Shown: positions 8,759-17,400 of the stretch, piece by piece
Numbering within the stretch: position 1 is the first letter of the stretch
Layout: the number at the start of each line of letters is the position of its first letter
Assembly: GCA_036169815.1 (NCBI GenBank)
Contig: JAVHOA010000088.1
Span: forward strand, 1 to 34,549
Origin: Hydrocurvibacter sp036169815
GTDB taxonomy: Bacteria; Campylobacterota; Campylobacteria; Campylobacterales; Sulfurimonadaceae
Direction: 5' to 3'
Length of the DNA: 34,549 nucleotides
Position numbers and translations under genes: made by a program
Notes under the pieces: model-generated
Told to the model about the DNA's origin: nothing
Seen by the model: only the letters and a program-made list of their open reading frames with translations
Databases searched by the model: none

Positions 8759-8814
8759 CTTCTCTCTCCTTAATTTTATTTTATAAAATGAAGGGAACCA
8801 TTATATTGTAGTAC

Positions 8815-8890
8815 GCTAAAGCAACAAAGTCACTTTAGCTACGTTAACACTAGGTTTCACTTCGGCAGTGAGCCTAGCGCACTAGTGCGC
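8815..8890. repeat. Three consecutive inverted repeats between gpmI and fabG
   Basis: Three dyads follow each other. GCTAAAG (8815-8821) pairs with CTTTAGC (8833-8839). CTAGG..TCACT (8850-8861) pairs with AGTGA.CCTAG (8867-8877) around a TCGGC-type loop. GCGCACTAGTGCGC (8877-8890) is a perfect 14-bp palindrome just downstream of gpmI. None is followed by a U-tract on either strand. Together they may form a complex terminator, a processing site or a mobile palindromic element. Confidence 0.6.
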
Positions 8891-8903
8891 CAAACAATGC
8901 GAT

Positions 8904-10379
8904 TTATATTAAACTATGATCCATCTCAGCTGGGATCTCCAGCTCCATCAGTTTTAAAACTGTCGGCGCGATGTTGTTTAGACCGCCCGTTTCAACTTTG
9001 CTCACGCCGTCGGCCATAACAAAGCACCAGACTTTTCCAACTGTATGATTTGTCAAGACATTGCCGCGTGCGTCTTTCATCTCTTCACAATTTCCATGAT
9101 CAGAGGTAATAACCAAAGCATAATCTTTCTCTTTTGCTTTAGCCACAATACGGCCAAGTTCGCTATCAACGGCTTCAACGGCTTTTATAGCTGCGTCAAA
9201 ATCGCCAGTATGCCCGACCATATCGCCATTTGCAAAATTCACAACGATAAAATCATACGCATCGTCCATCGCTCCAAGTACGGCATCGCCGACAGAAGGC
9301 GCACTCATTTGCGGCTGCATATCATAGGTGCGCACATTTGGACTTGGAATCAAAACTCGTGTTTCATTGACGCACGGCTCATCGATGCCACCATTTAAAA
9401 AGAAGGTTACATGTGCATATTTTTCGGTTTCTGCTGTGTGTAACTGGCGTAGTCCTTGTGCAGCAATCACTTCTGCTAAAGTGTTTTTTGGCGAATCTTT
9501 TTTAAAAAGCACAGGATAGGGAAAGCTTTTATCATATTCTGTAATGGTTGCGAGATTGATAACAATATGTTTTTTTTCAAAGCCGTCAAAATCTTGCTCT
9601 CCGATAGCTTTTACCAATTCACGCATTCTGTCGCTTCTAAAGTTGATAGTCAAAACACTATCTCCCGCTTTAAAGCCTTCATAGCCGTCAAATGCTACAG
9701 GTTCTATAAACTCATCGGTATTATTGTTTGCGTAGGAATTTTCAATATAATCTTCAACGCTATAATCAGTTTTAGGGCTTGCATGTACGATGGCATCGTA
9801 TCCTGCTTTGACTCTTTCCCAACGGTTATCACGATCCATTGCATAAAAGCGTCCGCCAATCGTTGCGATTTTGACATTTTTACCAATATGCGCTTGCACT
9901 TGATGCAAATAGAGTGTTGCAGATGTTGGAGAAACATCGCGTCCATCAGTAATAAGGTGTAAAAAAACCTCTTTATCTTGTGCGGAAGCGATATCTGCGA
10001 TTCCCATAAAATGATCAATATGTGAATGCACACCACCATCACTCATAAGTCCGATTAGATGGACTCTTTTTGACTTTTGAAGTAGCGTTTGAAATGCTTC
10101 ATTATCAGCAAAAGTATCCTCATTAAGTGCAAGTGAAATTTTCACAAGGTCTTGATAAAGAACACGCCCGCTTCCAATTGTCATATGCCCAACTTCAGAG
10201 TTTCCCATCTGTCCATGAGGAAGCCCGACGCTTAAGCCAAACGTGTCTATAAGGGAGTGTGGTACATTTTTAAAGAGTGCGTCATACGTCGGTTTTTTGG
10301 CATTGTAAAAAGCGTTATACTCCGTTTTATCGCTATATCCAATCCCATCCGTGATAACCAAAACAGCTTTTTTAGACAA
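8904..10379 (-). CDS. gpmI: 2,3-bisphosphoglycerate-independent phosphoglycerate mutase
   Basis: A 491-residue Mn-dependent enzyme of the alkaline phosphatase superfamily that interconverts 3- and 2-phosphoglycerate. It shows VLVITDGIGYSD (metal Asp), the phosphoserine region GQMGNSEVGHMTIGSGR, DGRDVSPTSA, NFRSDRMRE, NFANGDMVGHTGDFDAA and TSDHGNCEEM. The start is TTG at 10379, preceded by AAGGAGAA and matching the usual MSKKAVLVITDGIG start. Transcription probably begins in the divergent promoter palindrome shared with mraY. Confidence 0.96.
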   Translation of the reverse strand: MSKKAVLVITDGIGYSDKTEYNAFYNAKKPTYDALFKNVPHSLIDTFGLSVGLPHGQMGNSEVGHMTIGSGRVLYQDLVKISLALNEDTFADNEAFQTLLQKSKRVHLIGLMSDGGVHSHIDHFMGIADIASAQDKEVFLHLITDGRDVSPTSATLYLHQVQAHIGKNVKIATIGGRFYAMDRDNRWERVKAGYDAIVHASPKTDYSVEDYIENSYANNNTDEFIEPVAFDGYEGFKAGDSVLTINFRSDRMRELVKAIGEQDFDGFEKKHIVINLATITEYDKSFPYPVLFKKDSPKNTLAEVIAAQGLRQLHTAETEKYAHVTFFLNGGIDEPCVNETRVLIPSPNVRTYDMQPQMSAPSVGDAVLGAMDDAYDFIVVNFANGDMVGHTGDFDAAIKAVEAVDSELGRIVAKAKEKDYALVITSDHGNCEEMKDARGNVLTNHTVGKVWCFVMADGVSKVETGGLNNIAPTVLKLMELEIPAEMDHSLI

Positions 10380-10433
10380 TTGTTCTCCTTTTTTCTCATC
10401 ATATAAGAGATTTTTTCAACAAAAGATTGGGTC

Positions 10434-10448
10434 GATTATACTATAATC
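10434..10448. promoter_or_regulatory. Back-to-back -10 elements of gpmI and mraY
   Basis: GATTATACTATAATC is a perfect palindrome around a central C and carries TATAAT on both strands: + strand 10442-10447 facing mraY, - strand 10435-10440 facing gpmI. No convincing -35 is visible for either, as is common for sigma70 promoters in this phylum. The two transcripts would diverge from nearly the same point, so polymerase should bind one or the other at a time. Confidence 0.6.
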
Positions 10449-10477
10449 TCGTTTCGAAATTTATTTAGGATTTTGCC

Positions 10478-11539
10478 TTGCTGTATTGGATTCATCTTCA
10501 TTTTAATCTTAACATTCTAGGATATATCACCATTCGTGCTGGTATTGCTTTCTTTTTAGCGCTCACACTCACACTCTTTTTGATGCCTCGATTTATCAAA
10601 TGGGCTAAAAAAAGTTCTAGCGTACAACCTATTTATGAATGGGCTCCAGAAGCGCATCAGCATAAAGGCAAAACGCCAACAATGGGCGGGATGGTTTTCA
10701 TCTTAGCGACCCTGCTTGCCTCTCTTTTAACTGTTAATCTTACAAATATTTATGTTGTCGGTGCGCTTGCAACTATTATCACTTTTGCACTCATCGGTTT
10801 TCAAGATGATATGGCAAAAATCAGACACAAAACAAATAGCGCAGGTCTTACACCAAGAGCGAAACTCTTTGCACAGCTTATCAGTGCGGGCGGAGTTGCA
10901 CTCTTTTTATTTTATTTTGTAGAGTTTGACACAGATTTATACTTGCCATTTTTAAAAGCGCCTCTTATTAATATGGGAATTTTTTCCATTCTTTTTTGGA
11001 TGCTCGTTATGGTTGCAACTTCCAATGCTGTCAATCTTACCGATGGACTTGATGGACTTGCAACTGTTCCCTCCATTGCAGCGCTCTCTTCACTCAGCTT
11101 CATTGTGTATGCGACAGGAAACGTTATCTTTACCAATTACCTTTTGATCCCGCACTTTAATGTTGGTGAAGTTGTCATTATCTCCGCAGCACTCATCGGT
11201 GCACTTGTGGGATTTTTATGGTTCAACTGCCATCCCGCAGAGGTGTTTATGGGCGATAGCGGTTCACTTACCTTGGGCGCGTTCATCGCTTATATGGCTA
11301 TCATCTCAAAAGTTGAAATCTTACTACTTCTTATCGGTCTTATCTTTGTTATTGAGACACTCTCGGTTATCTTGCAGGTGGGGAGTTATAAGATTAGGAA
11401 AAAACGTATTTTTTTAATGGCGCCAATCCATCATCACTTTGAGATGAAAAAATGGGCAGAAAATAAGATTATTGTGAGATTTTGGTTGATTGCCATCATC
11501 TCAAACCTCATCGCTATGATCACACTCAAGATTCGTTAA
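10478..11539 (+). CDS. mraY: Phospho-N-acetylmuramoyl-pentapeptide transferase
   Basis: A 353-residue integral membrane enzyme with about ten hydrophobic segments. It attaches phospho-MurNAc-pentapeptide to undecaprenyl phosphate, making lipid I. Motifs are HQHKGKTPTMGGMVFI, GFQDDMAKI (the Asp pair), NAVNLTDGLDGLAT, FMGDSGSLTLGA and MAPIHHHFE. The start is TTG at 10478, chosen from AGGA 7 nt upstream and from the length of the N-terminus. One base separates its stop from the murD start, so the two are an operon. Confidence 0.96.
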   Translation: MLYWIHLHFNLNILGYITIRAGIAFFLALTLTLFLMPRFIKWAKKSSSVQPIYEWAPEAHQHKGKTPTMGGMVFILATLLASLLTVNLTNIYVVGALATIITFALIGFQDDMAKIRHKTNSAGLTPRAKLFAQLISAGGVALFLFYFVEFDTDLYLPFLKAPLINMGIFSILFWMLVMVATSNAVNLTDGLDGLATVPSIAALSSLSFIVYATGNVIFTNYLLIPHFNVGEVVIISAALIGALVGFLWFNCHPAEVFMGDSGSLTLGAFIAYMAIISKVEILLLLIGLIFVIETLSVILQVGSYKIRKKRIFLMAPIHHHFEMKKWAENKIIVRFWLIAIISNLIAMITLKIR

Positions 11540-11540
11540 G

Positions 11541-12761
11541 ATGGGCACTACTTCTCTTTTTGGATATGGGGGCACCACAAAAGCCCTTGCTTCACATGTA
11601 AAGAATCCTCTTTTTTATGATGACAAAGTCAGTGAAGCTTTTGTAGATGAAAACGGTTTTCAAGTATTCCCTGCAAGTGCATTTAATCCTCTTTCTTCTA
11701 GCGTAGAGATTACATCACCCGGTATTCCTCCATACAATGCGCTCATTCAAAAAGCGCAAAATCTTATCAGTGAATATGATTATTTTGCAGATGTAATGCC
11801 ATTTTCGGTGTGGATTAGCGGAACAAATGGAAAAACCACAACGACACAGATGACGCAATATTTACTTGCTAGCCATGGAAGCGTAGAGGGTGGAAATATC
11901 GGTGTACCTTTAGGTAAAATGGATCAAAAAGCCCCTATTTGGGTTTTGGAAACAAGCAGTTTTACGCTCCACTACACCAACAAAGCAAAACCAAATCTTT
12001 ATGTTTTGCTTCCGCTCTCGCCTGACCATCTTTCATGGCATGGAGATATGCAAGGTTATATCGATGACAAGCTCAAACCCGTAAAAATGATGCAAGATAA
12101 AGAGATAGCACTCATTCCAAAAGCATACGAAGAAGCACTCACGCACCAAGGAGAGCTTACATGTAAGGCAAGTGTAATCTTCTACGAAGATGAAAATGAT
12201 CTTGCAAAAAGATTTGACATTGATCTTGCAAAGATTAAATTCAAGGGTGTCTTTTTACTTGATGCACTCCTTGCCTTGCTCATCAAAAAGATTCTTTTCA
12301 ATACAGTAGATTATGAGGGAATTAACGCTTTTACCATCGACCCACACCGCCAAGAGGAGTTACACGACGCAAAAGGCAGACTTTGGGTCAATGACACAAA
12401 AGCTACAAATCTCGATGCAACCATCGGTGCGCTCAAACGCTATCATAAGCAAACTATTCATCTTATCCTCGGTGGCGATGACAAAGGAGTTGATTTAACA
12501 CAACTTTTTGAGTTTATGAAGCCCTTAAATCTTAGCATCTACGCCATCGGTTCAAATGAACAAAAACTGATTCAACTTGCACAAGATTTTGGGCTTACAT
12601 GTAAGGGCTGTCAAACTTTAGAAAATGCAGTAAAAGATATAGATAAAGAGTTAAAAAAAGATGAAGTCGCCCTCCTCTCACCAGCAGCTGCAAGCTTGGA
12701 TCAATTCACCTCTTATGCACAACGAGGAGACCTATTTAAACAGTTTGTAAAATCTCTTTGA
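11541..12761 (+). CDS. murD: UDP-N-acetylmuramoyl-L-alanine:D-glutamate ligase
   Basis: A 406-residue ATP-dependent Mur ligase adding D-glutamate to UDP-MurNAc-L-Ala. It shows the P-loop SGTNGKTTTT, the central LETSSFTL and LSPDHLSWHG stretches, the DPHRQEEL and WVNDTKATN motifs and the C-terminal LILGGDDKG. Somewhat shorter than the Escherichia coli enzyme at the N-terminus. It contains two exact TTACATGTAA copies (12157 and 12595), both read as Leu-Thr-Cys-Lys. Stop at 12761; about 96 nt follow before the ATP-grasp gene. Confidence 0.96.
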   Translation: MGTTSLFGYGGTTKALASHVKNPLFYDDKVSEAFVDENGFQVFPASAFNPLSSSVEITSPGIPPYNALIQKAQNLISEYDYFADVMPFSVWISGTNGKTTTTQMTQYLLASHGSVEGGNIGVPLGKMDQKAPIWVLETSSFTLHYTNKAKPNLYVLLPLSPDHLSWHGDMQGYIDDKLKPVKMMQDKEIALIPKAYEEALTHQGELTCKASVIFYEDENDLAKRFDIDLAKIKFKGVFLLDALLALLIKKILFNTVDYEGINAFTIDPHRQEELHDAKGRLWVNDTKATNLDATIGALKRYHKQTIHLILGGDDKGVDLTQLFEFMKPLNLSIYAIGSNEQKLIQLAQDFGLTCKGCQTLENAVKDIDKELKKDEVALLSPAAASLDQFTSYAQRGDLFKQFVKSL

Positions 12762-12857
12762 TTTTAAAGTGTGATTAATATTTAAACAAGATTTCTTTCA
12801 CTACAATGAGTCAAAGTGGTAAAATTCTTTACATACTGTTACTTATGGAGGTGTTAT
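12762..12857 (+). promoter_or_regulatory. Leader of the ATP-grasp operon
   Basis: The 96 nt after murD contain a possible -10 TAAAAT (12820-12825) and a strong Shine-Dalgarno GGAGGTG (12847-12853), placed 4 nt before the TTG at 12858. No terminator hairpin for murD is evident. The site supports 12858 as the start rather than the GTG at 12816. Confidence 0.45.
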
Positions 12858-14222
12858 TTGTTAGAAAAAGAGACGGAGCTTCACCAAAAGTTTTGGGAAA
12901 TTTTCGCAAAACAGGATATAAAAAAAATCAAAGAGTTTCAAACTTATATGGATAAGTTTGCCATCAACTTCAACCTATATAAGGATGGAAACTTTATCGA
13001 AAGATCGCTCCCTTTTGATGTTATTCCCCGTATTATTTCCAAAGAGGAATTTAACAAAATAGAAAAAGGGCTCCAACAGCGCGTCCATGCGCTCAATCTC
13101 TTTTTAGAAGACCTCTACACTGATGCAAAGATTGTCAAAGAGGGCATCGTGCCTCAAGAGTTTGTAGAACAGGCTAAGGGCTATTTAAAAGAGTTTGTCG
13201 GCTTTTCTCCATCAAAAAAAATACGCACCCATATCAATGGAATCGACTTAGTCAAAGACACAGTCAATGACGAATGGGTTATTTTAGAAGATAACTTGCG
13301 AGTGCCAAGTGGTGCTTCCTATCCACTTTCTATCCGAGACACGTACCGAAAAATTTATCCAGATTTTTTTGAACAACTCAAAATAGAGCCTATCAAACAG
13401 TATCCAAGCTACATCGCAAACGCTATGAATTACGTCAATTGCGGTGGTATCAATGTTGTTTTGACTCCCGGACGCTTTAATGCTGCGTACTATGAGCATA
13501 GCTATCTTGCAAAAAAAATGGATGCACAGCTTGTGCGCGCCCATGAACTCGTCGTACAAGATAAAAAACTTTATTTTAAAAACTACAATGGAAAACTGAT
13601 TCGTGTAGGTGCAGTTTATCGCCGACTTGATGATGAGTTTATTGACCCAAAATTTTTCAATCCAGAGAGTCTCATCGGAGTTCCAGGTCTTGTTGAAGCC
13701 TATTTGGCGGGCAATGTTGCACTGATGAACGCGGTTGGAAACGGGGTTGCTGATGATAAAGGAATCTACTATTTTGTACCAAAAATGATTCAATACTATC
13801 TTGGTGAAGAACCAATTTTGAAAAATGCACCAACGTATCTCCCATATTTTGCAGAGGATAAAGAGTATATTTTCAATAACATAGAAAAACTTGTTATCAA
13901 AGATGTTGCAGAAGCGGGTGGGTATGGAGTTCTCTTTGGTCACACAATGACAAAACTCCAGCTTGATGATCTCAAAGCCATTATCAAAGCTAATCCAAGA
14001 CGTTTTATTGCGCAAGAGCTCATAGAGTTTTATGATGAACAGTGCTATTTAAATCAAGAACTGAGTGCAAGAAAAGCAGATTTTAGAGCGTATGTTGTGA
14101 TGGGTGAAGATATAAAAGTGTGGCAGTGTGGACTCACGCGCTATGCACTTGAAGCTGGAAACTACCTTGTAAACTCTTCTCAAGGCGGTGGTTTTAAAGA
14201 TACTTGGGTAATGGAGTTATAA
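12858..14222 (+). CDS. Circularly permuted ATP-grasp protein (stand-alone)
   Basis: A 454-residue cytoplasmic protein of the circularly permuted ATP-grasp type 2 family (COG2308-like), predicted to form amide bonds using ATP. Recognisable blocks are QRVHALNLFLEDLY near the start, TPGRFNAAYYEHSYLAKKM, YRRLDDEFIDPKFF, NAVGNGVADDKG, LVIKDVAEAGGYGV, RFIAQELIEF and a final GGGFKDTWVMEL. The start is TTG at 12858; an upstream GTG would add 14 hydrophobic residues without a Shine-Dalgarno site. The alpha-E gene follows after 1 nt. A second copy of the module is fused to alpha-E at 18723-21218. Substrate unknown. Confidence 0.88.
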   Translation: MLEKETELHQKFWEIFAKQDIKKIKEFQTYMDKFAINFNLYKDGNFIERSLPFDVIPRIISKEEFNKIEKGLQQRVHALNLFLEDLYTDAKIVKEGIVPQEFVEQAKGYLKEFVGFSPSKKIRTHINGIDLVKDTVNDEWVILEDNLRVPSGASYPLSIRDTYRKIYPDFFEQLKIEPIKQYPSYIANAMNYVNCGGINVVLTPGRFNAAYYEHSYLAKKMDAQLVRAHELVVQDKKLYFKNYNGKLIRVGAVYRRLDDEFIDPKFFNPESLIGVPGLVEAYLAGNVALMNAVGNGVADDKGIYYFVPKMIQYYLGEEPILKNAPTYLPYFAEDKEYIFNNIEKLVIKDVAEAGGYGVLFGHTMTKLQLDDLKAIIKANPRRFIAQELIEFYDEQCYLNQELSARKADFRAYVVMGEDIKVWQCGLTRYALEAGNYLVNSSQGGGFKDTWVMEL

Positions 14223-14223
14223 A

Positions 14224-14895
14224 ATGGGACAAATAATCACAGCAAATGTAGCCACAAATCTCTACTGGCTTGGAAGATACATGCAGCGCATCGAAGCAAC
14301 GCTTTATAGAGTGATTTTAGCGTATGATGATATTATTGATGTTGATAAAGAGGCTGGAGTAAAACTCTATAAAAGTTTTGGCATAGACCTTTCTTATAAC
14401 TCTGCACTAGACTTTTTAGAAGTAGCTCTCACAGGCGAACACAGCTCAAATATGATTACGCTCTCAGGGCTTGCTCGAGAAAATGCCATCATCAGCCGTA
14501 ACCATCTCAATAATCCCTCTTTTGGAGAGATTATCGCTTTGCATGCGCTCTTTCAAAGTAGTACCAAAAATCATATTCAAATAGACTACAAACTCATCGA
14601 CAATGCCCAGTCACTCATAAGTGAGATTTGGGGCGAGTTTGCAAAACGCGAACACAAGCAAAACAATGACTATTTTGTAAAACTTGGAAAACTTGTCGAA
14701 GAGGCTGACTTTTACTTCCGTTTTCATAGCCAAGATGAGCATTCTCAAACAATTGTCCATGAAATCCATGCGATTTTGGATATTCTCGCGGGCACAGAAA
14801 GTACAAATAGTGTACAATCCCAAACGCAAAGTGGCGACGCATCGCAAACAATGAGTACAATATACAAAAAAATAGAAAGTATCATAATAGACTAA
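14224..14895 (+). CDS. Alpha-E domain protein (stand-alone)
   Basis: A 223-residue all-helical alpha-E (DUF403-like) protein. It starts GQIITANVATNLYWLGRYMQRIEATLYRV, the typical NLYWLGRY(M/A)(Q/E)R block, and later has LARENAIISRNHL. Alpha-E proteins occur with circularly permuted ATP-grasp ligases and are presumed partners; their activity is not established. It is coupled to the ATP-grasp gene (1-nt gap) and to the M14-like gene (1-nt gap). The C-terminus is polar and Q/S/T-rich. It matches the C-terminal half of the 831 aa fusion on the other strand. Confidence 0.85.
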   Translation: MGQIITANVATNLYWLGRYMQRIEATLYRVILAYDDIIDVDKEAGVKLYKSFGIDLSYNSALDFLEVALTGEHSSNMITLSGLARENAIISRNHLNNPSFGEIIALHALFQSSTKNHIQIDYKLIDNAQSLISEIWGEFAKREHKQNNDYFVKLGKLVEEADFYFRFHSQDEHSQTIVHEIHAILDILAGTESTNSVQSQTQSGDASQTMSTIYKKIESIIID

Positions 14896-14896
14896 C

Positions 14897-15847
14897 ATGC
14901 AGACAACAGAAATTTTTTCTTCTCAACTCCCAGTTGGGGAGATTTTAAGTATTAAACGTGGGCGCTATGAGCCAAAAGAAAAAAAGGCAGATGCAAAGCG
15001 TATCAGTATCGTCAGTGGCACACACGGCGATGAGCTTGAGGGGCAGTATGTTATCTACCTGCTCTCCAAATGGCTCCAAGAAAATCCAGATGCCATTTGT
15101 GGCACGATAGACCTTTACCCAGCGGTCAATGCTTTGGGTATCGATACCATCACGCGTGGATTTCCTATTTATGAAGTGGATCTCAACCGTGCTTTTCCAG
15201 GAAATAAACGTGATTTTCTCCCAGGTCAATTAGTCCATGCACTTGCTATGGATGTCAAAGGGAGCGATATCGCCATTGATATCCACTCATCCAATATCTT
15301 TTTAAAAGAGATTCCACAAATTCGTATTAACAAAGAGTTTTCACCTTCTACCCTTCCGCTGGCAAAAAAACTCAACTGTGATTTCATATGGATTCACGAT
15401 GCGGTCACTGTTCTAGAAGCAACTTTTTCACACACTATGAATGAAATGGGAACAAAAACTTTAGTCGTTGAGATGGGTGTTGGTATGACGCTCACGCAAG
15501 TGTATGGGCAACAGCTTTTAAGCGGAATCCTCAATCTGATGCAATCAGAGGGGATTATCAAAACCGATGCAGTCTTTGAACAAAGAGAGCCATTTTCGTC
15601 TGAAGTTGGAGATGTTTTTTATATCAACTCACCATCAGCTGGCCTTTTTGTCCAGTCCATCAAGCACTGCGCAATCATCAAAAAAGGGGATATCATCGGG
15701 ACAATTGTCGATCCCCTCAGTGGAGTGGTCAAAGATACGCTTGAAGCGCCAAGTGGTGGCATACTTTTTACACTTAGAGAGTTTCCTGTTGTGTATGAGG
15801 GTTCTTTAATCGCTAGAATTTTTGGAGAGAATGATGAAAAAAATTGA
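14897..15847 (+). CDS. Succinylglutamate desuccinylase/aspartoacylase-type (M14) enzyme
   Basis: A 316-residue Zn-dependent amidohydrolase-like protein of the AstE/AspA group in the M14 carboxypeptidase clan. Predicted zinc ligands are present: His43 and Glu46 in SGTHGDELEG and His130 in AIDIHSSN. Substrate-binding VDLNRAFPG (Arg98) and a probable catalytic Glu in TLVVEMGVGM are also visible. A C-terminal beta-rich domain follows. It would remove an acyl or amino acid group from a small molecule or peptide; the substrate is unknown. It overlaps the next gene by 14 nt, and sits with ATP-grasp/alpha-E, suggesting that it cleaves or trims the product of that ligase. Confidence 0.85.
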   Translation: MQTTEIFSSQLPVGEILSIKRGRYEPKEKKADAKRISIVSGTHGDELEGQYVIYLLSKWLQENPDAICGTIDLYPAVNALGIDTITRGFPIYEVDLNRAFPGNKRDFLPGQLVHALAMDVKGSDIAIDIHSSNIFLKEIPQIRINKEFSPSTLPLAKKLNCDFIWIHDAVTVLEATFSHTMNEMGTKTLVVEMGVGMTLTQVYGQQLLSGILNLMQSEGIIKTDAVFEQREPFSSEVGDVFYINSPSAGLFVQSIKHCAIIKKGDIIGTIVDPLSGVVKDTLEAPSGGILFTLREFPVVYEGSLIARIFGENDEKN

Positions 15848-16769
15848 AATCCTAAAAATCGATTCACTCAATCGCTCCCCACTTCTTGTTGAGGGCTATC
15901 TTTTTGAAGGCTGTGATCCCACAGCTCCAAGTATTGCCATCGTTGGTGCGATGGAGGGTAAAACGATTTTACCACTTTATACAGCTTCAAAAATTGTTGA
16001 TTTTTTAAAAAATACGCTTGAGGATGCAACAAGAATTCGAGGTAATATCTTAATTATTCCATCAGTCAATCATTATGCACTCAACATTAATGAACGTTTT
16101 TGGCCTTTAGATAAGACAGATCTCAATATGATGTTTCCAGGTTATGGCGAGGGTGAAACAACGCAAAGAATCGCGAAAAAACTTTTTGATGCACTCCAAG
16201 GCTACACGCATGGTATCATTTTAGAAACGAGAGAAGGTGTCTCTACATGTATGCCTTACATCAAGCTTTTTGAGTCTGGTTATGAAAATATTGACGCAGC
16301 AAAAATGTTTGGCTACCGACTCATCCACCATAAAGCGCTCAAACCAACCGATACAGTTTCTTTACAGTACAATTGGCAACTTTGGGGCACTTCGGCATAC
16401 TCCATCGTCTGTCCAAGTGACTTAAATGTGGCGCTTCACACTTCCAACGAAGTGTTTGATGGCATTATCAGTTTTTTGGGGAAATCTGGAATTATTGATT
16501 ATAAAGTGCTCAGCGGCTATGAATCAACCATTGTTAAAAATGCAGATGTTGAAGTGATTCAAACAGAAAAAAGCGGCATTTTTATTCCGACAAAAGATAT
16601 CGGTTCATACGTAAAAAAAGATGAGATAATAGGCAAAGTCATCCATGCGCTTGAAGGAGAAGTGATCCACAAAATCCTCTCACCTTGCAATGGGCTTATT
16701 GCATGTACCTATAAAAATGGACTCATTCTCGAAAACGCTGTCGCTTTTCGTGTTGTAAAAAGCGGTTAA
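15834..16769 (+). CDS. Catalytically degenerate M14-like paralogue
   Basis: A 311-residue protein of the same fold and length as the gene upstream, with the same order of blocks (IAIVGAMEGK, DKTDLNMMFPG, C-terminal beta domain). Every expected catalytic position has changed: the His and Glu of HGDE are Met40 and Lys43, the Arg of DLNR is Met, the third zinc His is replaced in IILETREG, and the catalytic Glu block reads SIVCPSDLN. It is therefore probably a binding or regulatory partner rather than an enzyme. ATG 15834 is preferred over ATG 15831 and TTG 15822 by distance from GGAG at 15824. Its last 90 nt overlap the minus-strand McrC-like remnant. Confidence 0.75.
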   Translation: MKKIEILKIDSLNRSPLLVEGYLFEGCDPTAPSIAIVGAMEGKTILPLYTASKIVDFLKNTLEDATRIRGNILIIPSVNHYALNINERFWPLDKTDLNMMFPGYGEGETTQRIAKKLFDALQGYTHGIILETREGVSTCMPYIKLFESGYENIDAAKMFGYRLIHHKALKPTDTVSLQYNWQLWGTSAYSIVCPSDLNVALHTSNEVFDGIISFLGKSGIIDYKVLSGYESTIVKNADVEVIQTEKSGIFIPTKDIGSYVKKDEIIGKVIHALEGEVIHKILSPCNGLIACTYKNGLILENAVAFRVVKSG

Positions 16770-17264
16770 TTCGCTTTTTATAGCAGACTCTCTCCAATCT
16801 ACTAACACGTCAAAATAGCTTACATGTAAGCACAACTCCTCTTCATATTTGTACTCAAAATTTTGCTGTTTCTCTCCATCTCGTGGATAGATTAGATACA
16901 ACTCCTCATTTTTATACTTTTTCCCATATGCAAAAAGTTGGTAGATGTCACTAAGATGTTTTCCTTTGTCTTGCAAGCTCACATGGTAGCCTTTGTGCTT
17001 AAGATAGGCTCCTACATAACTCTCAAAAAGCAAGTTCATATCAAAGAGCAGCGCAAATGCTATCTCCTTGCCTTTATATAGCGAAAATGTATTTTCAAGC
17101 AAAAATGTTTTACACCATAAAAGAACTTGTTCATACTCTTTCATCTGGCGGTTTGGTTTGACTTTTGAAAATCCTACTGCAATAGTTTGCGGATAGCTGT
17201 TTTCATAATCACGCCAATTCAAGTCATATTCATCCTCTACGATTTCAACTTTATGATCCTTCAC
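16680..17264 (-). pseudogene. McrC-like remnant lacking the nuclease core
   Basis: An open frame of 194 codons. Residues about 30-104 resemble McrC (FSKVKPNRQMKEYEQVLLWC and AFALLFDMNLLFESYVGAYL). Residues 105-118 (SDIYQLFAYGKKYK) resemble the part of McrC that follows the nuclease core. The intervening PD-(D/E)xK core, with its metal-binding Asp and Asp-x-Lys, is missing: GKHL runs straight into SDIYQ. The N-terminal 18 or so residues belong to a different small-protein frame, and the C-terminal 40 residues are read-through into the antisense of the M14-like gene. Inferred to be non-functional. Confidence 0.7.
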
Positions 17265-17331
17265 AAACTCTCTATCATAGCTTTAAAATGTGGAAAAAAC
17301 TATCATCAATTTTTAGATTCATTGTTTGCAT
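17220..17331 (-). pseudogene. Disrupted small antitoxin-like ORF joined to the McrC remnant
   Basis: A strong GGAGGAAG Shine-Dalgarno precedes ATG 17331. The frame begins MQTMNLKIDDSFFHILKL and stops at 17275 (18 codons). Adding one base in the T6 run (complement of 17294-17299) and one in the T3 run (complement of 17265-17267) would restore a single frame. That frame reads SFFPHFKAMIESFVKDHKVE and continues into the 17264 frame. The start resembles small antitoxin-type proteins of Campylobacterota, which I recognise only loosely. Both breaks sit in homopolymers, so sequencing error is possible. Confidence 0.45.
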
Positions 17332-17400
17332 TACTTCCTCCCATAAATTCAGAATAATCAAAAAATCGTGCCAATAATATAGAGATTTGGAAAATGTTGT

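Noticed and set aside
12816..12857. Upstream GTG start of the ATP-grasp protein
   Set aside because: The added 14 residues do not match the family and no Shine-Dalgarno precedes it, whereas TTG 12858 has GGAGGTG.
13284..14015. 243 aa minus ORF opposite the ATP-grasp gene
   Set aside because: Antisense shadow; composition is Ile/Phe/Cys-rich noise, and the plus frame has clear family motifs.
17354..17372. Possible sigma54 promoter (TTGGCACG) before the broken small ORF
   Set aside because: After GG the base pair expected at -12 is TG rather than GC, so it does not fit.
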